Assembly: GCA_032622095.1 (NCBI GenBank)
Contig: CP136065.1
Coordinates: 213,448,151 to 213,512,150 of the forward strand
Length of the DNA: 64,000 nucleotides
Source of the DNA: Siphonodentalium dalli
Lineage: Eukaryota; Mollusca; Scaphopoda; Gadilida; Siphonodentaliidae
Reading direction: 5' to 3'
How positions within the stretch are numbered: position 1 is the first letter of the stretch; the number at the start of each line of letters is the position of its first letter. Positions 57,275 through 64,000 of this stretch are shown here, in pieces. The notes beneath the pieces were generated by a model. The model did no database searches and was not told where the DNA came from. It saw nothing but the letters and a program-made list of their open reading frames with translations. The position numbers and the translations under genes are program-made.

Positions 57275-58810
57275 CTCACCTGAGACAGTCTCCGGTGGAG
57301 CTGTAGTCATCACTCCTCATTCGTCTGTCCGTCCGTCCATCCATTCGTCAACAATTCTTTAAACATATTCTTCGGAACCATAAGACCGAACAGGTTCATA
57401 TTTGGTGTGGATGTTCACTTGGTGACTCAGATTCAGATTTGTTCAAATGAGGTCACTGGGTCAAATAGTTGCGAAAGCAGGGCCATAACTATTCCTCCAT
57501 AGTAATTCTTAGACTGACTTCTTCTCAAGAACCATTGAGCTGATTTAGCTTATATTTGGTATGGAGGGTCCTTGGGTTGACTGGGGTTCAGATTTGTTCA
57601 AATGGGGTCACTGGGTGAAATAGGGGCAGAGCCAGGGACACAACTCTTAAAACAAATATTTATATTTTTTTTTTTTAGATTGAACTCTTTGTTCAATAAA
57701 ACAACAACAAAAACGAAACAACAAAATTTATTTGAATTGTTTTTGGTTTATTGTTTTTTTCTCCAAATAATTAATTTCTTGCTCAATTTAAAAAACAATA
57801 ACACCATTATAACATCCACCAGGGTGACTCAACCAAATTTGGTTTAAATCAGTTTAAAATCAAGAACATGCAAACAGCAGATACTCAGAGCTCTATGAGA
57901 TATGAGGACGGTACCTGCAATCATAGAATGTTTACTTAACACCATATAGAAGTCACATTGATTATAAAGTAATAAATTAAATGGCAGTGTTAACAAAATC
58001 TGATTGGAGTGACAGCTCCTTTGATTAATACCCTAAAATTCTCTGCCTGTTAGAGCGTTTGTATATAAATGACCTATGGCTTATGATAACAAACTCCCAA
58101 GACCAAGTGTGAATGATGAATCTGACAGAAGGAGGCATTTCTCTTAGCTTACCTGAGATGAAGAATTGAGACATATTTTGTGTGGATGGTCCCTAGGTGG
58201 CTGGGATTCAGTTATGTTCAAATGGGGGTCACATGGTAAAAAAAAAGTGGCATAGCTGGGGAATTAACTCTTTCCATCCATAGTAATTCTTAAAACATCT
58301 TCTCAAGAATCATCGGGTCTATTTAGCATATAATTGGTATGGAAGGTCCAAGCGTGACAGGGATACAGATGTGTTAAAATGAGGTCACCTGATCAAATAA
58401 GGGCAGAGCCAGGGACATAACTTGTTCATCCATTGTAATTCTTAAAATGTCTTTCTATCAAGAATCATCAGGCTTATTCAGCTTATATTTGGTATAGGTG
58501 AGTAGGATTCAGATTTAATTCAGAATTGGATCACTGGGTCAAATAGGGTCAGAGCCACGGACATAATTCTTTCCCTCATTAGTTATTCTTAAAACATCTT
58601 CTCAAGAACCATTTGGCATATTTAAGATACATTTTGGTATAGAGAGTCCTTGGGTGACTGCGATTCAGATTTGTTGAAATGGATTCACCAGGTCCAATAG
58701 GGGTGCGACCAGGGACATGACTCTTCCCCCATAGTAATTCTTAAAATGGCTCCTCAAGAGCCATCAGGCCTATTTAGCTTATATGTAGTAACTAGTATGT
58801 AGGGCCCTTG
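57275..58810 (+). repeat. degenerate ~160-bp tandem repeat (AGCTCACCTGAG class)
   Basis: Opens AGCTCACCTGAGACAGTCTC and CGTCTGTCCGTCCGTCC, then about eight degraded units with ACCATAAGACCGAACAGG, GATTCAGATTTGTTCAAATG, CATAGTAATTCTTAAAAC. Same family as 6960-7530. A short unrelated AT-rich piece (57650-58140) interrupts it. Confidence 0.65.
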
Positions 58811-59269
58811 GGTTACAGATTTGTTAAAATGGGTTTGACCAATCAAGAAATGGCATTTGGTGTACATGGCCTATGGGGAGTTGAGATAAAAAACAAATTT
58901 GAATGGGGTCCACCATTAATAAAGGGGAGGGGGGGGGCATGTCAGGTTGTAACTTTGCCACAGTTAGGAAAGCTTGAGGTATCAGTTGTAAAATTCCAAC
59001 ATGTGCAAAGGAATTTTACGAACTTGGGAGTGTGTTTGCTTCAGTTGGGAGGGAGCAGACTATGGACTATGTGGGGTGGGGGGATCTGCACCATATTTCA
59101 AGGTGGACACCCACTGCTCAACAGAGACCCTCTCGGTTACGTCCCTCTTTATAACTACTTGTTTTAAGTGAATTTTACAAATACTAACTCTTATGGTATT
59201 CCGAGTCCCATTCTTCTCAGTATTTACAGTCTGGTGAGCGTCTCCACCGTCATTGACTGTCTTGTTAGT

Positions 59270-60885
59270 TACTTTTTCCCTTCTGAAACAGGGGGGGGGG
59301 TCTGGAAAAAAATTGCACATATAGTGCCCAAAAAGTTTTTTTCCGACCTCGAGGGACCCACCACCCCATTTTTGCAAAAAAAATATTTTTTTCCTTCAAA
59401 ATTTTGGGGACCCACCCCCCGTTTCTCATGTTTTTATCAAAATTTCAGAGGTTTTTTTTAGCCGTTCTTCAATAACTGTGTTAACTGCCTTACTAATTGG
59501 TAAACAGAAAAACGAAAAATATACTGTATTTCCATGTGTTTCCTGCATGGTGTTTTCAGTATCTAACAACAATATTAATTAAGCATTGTAGGCTGTTGCA
59601 GGTACACTATATGTCACAAATTGCCCTAGACCCCATTATAGCCTTAATATATCGAGTGTGTTGTGTCTGACAGAGAACACTGGCCAGTGTAAATAGTGGT
59701 AAACAGGTCAGGGGTTCCACAATTATATATGCATGATCAAAGAACTCTTTAGTCTTATCCAACGGGATGGGGTGGGAGGGGAATTGTTTTTTGATTATGT
59801 ATACACATAGATATATGGTTATTATACTGCCCGATATTAGTCGGCGGATATATAGTTGACGTCTCGAGCCGTCTGTCCGTACAAACATTTTGAATTTTAA
59901 CTCAAGAGTCAGTTGTCATATTTGATGACCTATGGCATGGTGACGGACCAGAAATGGGGGACGAATATGCATAATATCGCGGGTTGTGACCACCAATGCC
60001 TACCAGAGTTATGGGCCTTGTTGGACTTTATGAAATTCAGTCCATACAAAGTTTTTGCAATATAAGTTAAGTGTCGGTTGTCATTTCTCAGTGCATCTGA
60101 ATGCATCACATTATTTCAGTTCATCTATTTGTAAGTGATAACAGTATACAATTAGTATTTTAGTTTCGTCTTGTTGAGCAGTAAAGCTCCCAGATGAAGT
60201 TCGGAAATTCAATGAGAATAGCGTCACCTTCATTTGGGATTGTCTGAGCAGTAAACAGTAATGCCATTCATCATAACCAATTCAGTTTTATTTGGATAAT
60301 TGTTGCAAATTAACATTACTTGCAATCATTCAAGATGAGAAATAACCAGAAGGAATGAATTTGATTACATGCCAGAACAAGACAGTATTTCAGACATTAG
60401 ACATTTAAGAGATACCCTTTTCAATTTCATGTTATGCAACAATCAGGTTAATGATATCTACTAGTAGTCATCATTGAGTTTTCACCATGTAGTATCCAAT
60501 TAGTGATAGAGTTTTTTTGTTTTATTACTTTTATTCAGATAATATATTAATTTTGTTACTAAATATTTCTTCCGTTGATCATAAGTTTCCTGAACGTTAA
60601 TACGGTGGTCCACTGTGAAGTGGTCCGGGATACTGTGAAATCCAGAATGTTGCTAAATCTGAGGCTAAAGAGTCACTGTAGCTGCCTATATAGCCCTATA
60701 CCAACAAGCATGGTACTAACATGCTTACAAACAACATTACATGGTCAGTACTTGTAAATTGTTTGAAAAAATCCATTTTGGAAAAAAAATTACAAACACC
60801 ATTTTTTCCGCCTCCGGACCACCCACCCACCCCGACCCTATATACGGAATTTTTTTGCAGACCCCCCCCCCCCCTGTCTGAAAAG
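59270..60885. repeat. region bounded by inverted ACAGGGGG...GTCTG words
   Basis: TCTGAAACAGGGGGGGGGGT at the left and CCCCCCCTGTCTGAAAAG at the right are inverted, with GTCTGG/CAAAAAAATT inside both. This may mark a further insertion in the split foldback element, or two independent G-rich repeats. Proline-rich ORFs here are not convincing genes. Confidence 0.35.
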
Positions 60886-61256
60886 TTTATATATAACCTA
60901 ATCTGTAGAAGATAAAATGCATAATCGAGGTGACTAATGGGTGAACATCACCAACTTCAAATGGGGAACTTCAATCTGATCCTAGATCACGTAGATTCCG
61001 TTCTTTTTTTTTGCTTTAGTTTCTCCATATCCCCAAATTGGCAGACGACACGTTTCATAATCGAGGTTCCCAATGGCAATGGTTGTACATAGCAATATTC
61101 ATCATTTGGGAACTTCAATCTGAGTCTATGTCTCTCATAGCAGATTAGGCCTTCCCAGTTGGTGATGCTAGCCTGTCATATGGGATAGCGTCACTAAATT
61201 CACCATTTGGGGACATCATTCTGCAAACATCAGACACACTATTTGCAGGCTTGAAA

Positions 61257-61834
61257 GATACTAGTAGTCCATAATTTGAGTGGAAGGGACTGGTAAAATT
61301 GTTTGAATCATACAAAGTTATAGAAAACTGAAATCACACTTGGTCATTGGTACACACTGATTTGCTCATCTTTGTCTCCTTGTCAAAGACACTATGATCT
61401 TTTGAAAAAATGTCACCTCATCGAATTAATACAAAAGGTCACTATCGCTTGAGACATATGGTGCTCTTTTAGTTAGAGTTATCTTTCTTTGTTTATCTGG
61501 AAATTTGTTTTTGGACCTCCAGCTCAGATATATCAGTCAAGGCTTTTCAGATCTCAATAAAATTTGGTATGGCGGTTCACCATCATTGAGCGCTTTCAAA
61601 AGAGGACACCAGTCTCAAAACTGGGCCTTTTTGGGAGAAGTGTACGACTTTCTGTTTGATACTGATTCTAATTTCTAGAGTACTTTTCAAAGAGGAATTC
61701 AGTGGTTCAGGTCAATTTTTTAATAATGAGGCAGAAGTTTTTGGGATTTCGCCCTTTTCTATAGAATTTGGAACCCTAATTTATTTGACCTAAATATATG
61801 ATGGTTACCACATGCAGGTATATCATTTCTGAAA
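61257..61834. other. intergenic, nothing recognised
   Basis: Decayed repeat-like wording (TCTCAATAAAATTTGGTATG) but no definable unit or ORF. Confidence 0.4.
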
Positions 61835-62126
61835 CTTCTTCAAATAGATTATATTTCTTTTTTAGTTTAGTTTGTCTACATCCCCAAATTGGCAGACGAC
61901 ATGTTGTATCATTGAGGTTGCCAATGGGTATACATTACAATATTCACAATTTGGTAACTTCAATATGAGTCTATGTCTCCCATAGCAGATGAGGCCTAAG
62001 TAGAATGAGGTCCCCAGAGGGTGAATTTGGTGATGCTAGCCCGCTTTGCGGGATAGTGTCACCAAATTCCCCCTCTGAGGACACCATTCTGCAAACGACA
62101 GGCACACTAAACTCAGACTTGCTGTT
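61835..62126. mobile_element. left-truncated CAAGCC foldback element
   Basis: Carries the spacer (CCCCAAATTGGCAGACGACA, CCCATAGCAGATGAGGCCTA), one hairpin (62004-62092) and the right end GGCACACTAAACTCAGACTTG, collinear with 43690-43961. The left hairpin is absent. Confidence 0.7.
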
Positions 62127-62188
62127 TACTCTCATTTGTGGACTTTGTACCATCTATTTTAAGATGGCAACCAATATGACCACCATCA

Positions 62189-62572
62189 TTAAAGACATAT
62201 TATGGACTTAATCGGGTGCCTGTAACTGATAAGGCAGTACTCAGGCACCATGCCAAGTTGCCAACTGTGGAAATGTACATTTTACTAACATCGCCGAAAA
62301 TCTCAAAGAAATCGACACTACCACTCCACAGAAATCATCGTCTGAAGTGCGCTTAATTGTAAATATTTACATCTCGATTCGGGACGCAACAATCGGCGAT
62401 AAACTAACGCAAATTAGCTCGCCATCGAGAGTCATTGCATTTAATTAATATATAAGAATGCCGGTGAGTGCTGTAAATTTGGATAAATATTCGTAAAAAT
62501 AACTACTTTGAGCAAGATTATTCTCCATTTCAATTTTATCACCCTACCGGAGTATTTCACATCACTTTAAGA
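62189..62572 (+). repeat. second copy of the 47263-47626 repeat
   Basis: Collinear match from AAGACATATTATGGACTTAA to CACCCTACCGGAGTATTTCA. Confidence 0.8.
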
Positions 62573-62909
62573 ATTCTTGATTCTCATTCAGATTTGCACT
62601 GTGACTTTCTAATTCTAACATTTCATTTCATAACAACAGATACATGTAGGACAATAGGATATTTTAAAATCATGTTAGTTTACCAGGGATTGCCCTCAAA
62701 GTGGGCTCTTGGCCCTGAAAATCAAAGATGGCCCCTTCAAAATGACCAAGTCATGAAAAACTCAAATAGTGCCAAATATAGATTTTTGTTTCTCAATCCA
62801 AGAACATCAACACGATTGTTATTCTATTCCATAGAGTTGAAAAAGGTGAATCATAGAAGTATTACCAAACATTAGCTGAACATTCATGAGGTTAGTGGAT
62901 TTTGGTATG

Positions 62910-63430
62910 TAGTTGATATTTGAGAATGAGCAGGTCGAGTCTGAATTTGGTCACGGTCCAACGATATGCCCCTTTTTCTACTTAGAAATGATAATTTTTG
63001 GGTTGTTCGAATGATAACTTGAGCAAAATCAAACAGAATTTCTTGATATTTTGTACATATATGTGGTTCACATTTGAAAAAAAATGCAGGTCATGTTCGA
63101 TAATGGTCATGACCCTGATGAATTTTGTCCCTTTTTCGACTCAGAAATAATTAAATGGTGGGTTATCAGGTTAATAACTTGAACAATGTTTAACAGATTT
63201 TCATTATATTTGGTAAATTGTTATCGGTTCATAAAAATGAAGTTCGAATTTTGATCACGGTCCAATGATGTTAGAAGGAGCTGTACACCTTTTTTCCAAT
63301 TAGAAATCGTAAATTTTGCATTGTCTAAAACTAAAAGATTAACAATCTTCAATATAATATCTTGATATTTAGTATGTGGTTTACCTTTGAGAACAAGCAA
63401 GTTGGAATCAAATTTTTGTCAGAATTTGAC
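62910..63430 (+). repeat. degenerate ~150-bp tandem repeat
   Basis: About three to four decayed units share CACGGTCCAA, CCCTTTTTCGACTCAGAAAT, AACTTGAGCAA and TTGATATTT...GGTTCAC. Not coding. Confidence 0.55.
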
Positions 63431-64000
63431 GACTTTGTTCTCAAAGAAAGCCAACATCCCAAATAATAAACTCTTTTTCGGCAGTGTGGTGTCATCAACC
63501 TAGAATTCATTGTTTACCCATTTTATCTTGAAATATTGCTTAGATATCTCAGCCAGGGTTTCTTCCATCCCAGTGAAATTCGATATATATGTATATTGTT
63601 GTATACATTATCCGTCAATTTATAATATCTAAAACGTTGATTTTCTGTTCCGTCTACAGACTCTACACCAATAGACAGGTTCAGTCACACGTATGTATAA
63701 CTTATAACATGTGTTACTATGGTATTGCTATGGAGGTATTGCTATGGAGATGCACATGGCGATAACATGCACGCGATATCACGGCGCCAAACATACACGT
63801 TTATCCGTATATAGATATCGGCCAACATGTAAATATTAGTCGGATGTGGAGGACAAGCTGCCACAACGCGTCCGCGGTCCACCGAGATGCAAGAAAATAC
63901 CACCCACCGCCAGCACAGCGTTAATCGCTCATGCTGCTATCAAAACATTGGATTTTTCATCTTTGTTACCCGTTTCGTTTGGTATATGTTGGACACAAAA
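63431..64000. other. window end, nothing recognised
   Basis: No ORF, repeat partner or RNA gene seen; a short tandem GTATTGCTATGGAG duplication lies near 63721-63748. Confidence 0.4.

Larger units (their letters stand above)
57119..61256. mobile_element. CAAGCC foldback element split by ~3.6 kb of inserted repeats
   Basis: The left part (57119-57271) has TTCAAGCCTGCAAATATTGT, a shortened hairpin, and ATCTTTTGGGAAGTTG. The right part (about 60885-61256) resumes with TCTGTAGAAGATAAAATGCA, GTGACTAATGGGTGAACATC and ends TTTGCAGGCTTGAA. Joined, they follow the order of the 28638-29084 copy. The sequence between is other repeats. Confidence 0.7.

Noticed and set aside
59168-59461. Aromatic/proline-rich ORF
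   Set aside because: Low-complexity T-rich and C-rich repeat sequence; similar wording recurs near 60780 in a non-coding context.

Overview
The window looks like animal nuclear DNA, most likely from a mollusc and probably a bivalve. It is AT-rich, carries one intron-rich gene, and is full of short non-autonomous transposons and degenerate repeats that start with CCGTCCGTC-type runs. Assignment to bivalves is inference from repeat style; I cannot name the species.

One protein-coding gene is well supported. It is a plus-strand orthologue of USP36 (ubiquitin carboxyl-terminal hydrolase 36; Drosophila scrawny), running from the first coding exon at 9343 to a stop at 42862. I resolved 17 coding exons with GT-AG introns and matching phases, totalling 4038 nt (1345 residues plus stop). 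The order is a USP36-type N-terminus, a complete USP catalytic domain (Cys135, His387, Asn403, two CxxC zinc pairs), one 2.2-kb exon coding a disordered Ser/Lys/His-rich region with poly-lysine runs, and the conserved basic C-terminal tail. Nothing suggests a pseudogene.

Left flank (1-9311): no complete gene. It holds a palindromic repeat (two copies), a roughly 2.1-kb element with 200-bp terminal inverted repeats that encloses a broken PHD-finger coding fragment, a GC-rich foldback element, a hAT-type element with a perfect 8-bp target duplication, and a degenerate tandem repeat.

Gene body (9312-42862): the introns carry TTAA-bounded inverted-repeat elements, a 1.9-kb hAT-like element, 8-bp-duplication foldback elements, a 25-bp minisatellite, and a 0.6-kb repeat pair in opposite orientation that brackets exon 15. 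A 44-bp tandem duplication copies the splice donor of exon 16.

Right flank (42863-64000): no gene recognised. It is a mosaic of the same families, including a 1.09-kb hAT element with perfect target duplication, nested insertions, and an element split by about 3.6 kb of younger sequence.

The most distinctive non-genic feature is a roughly 69-bp near-perfect hairpin (arms read GCCAATGCATTCTCTTATAT...) present about 20 times, usually as an opposed pair, inside elements that have at least four different outer termini. This looks like a modular foldback unit shared between families.
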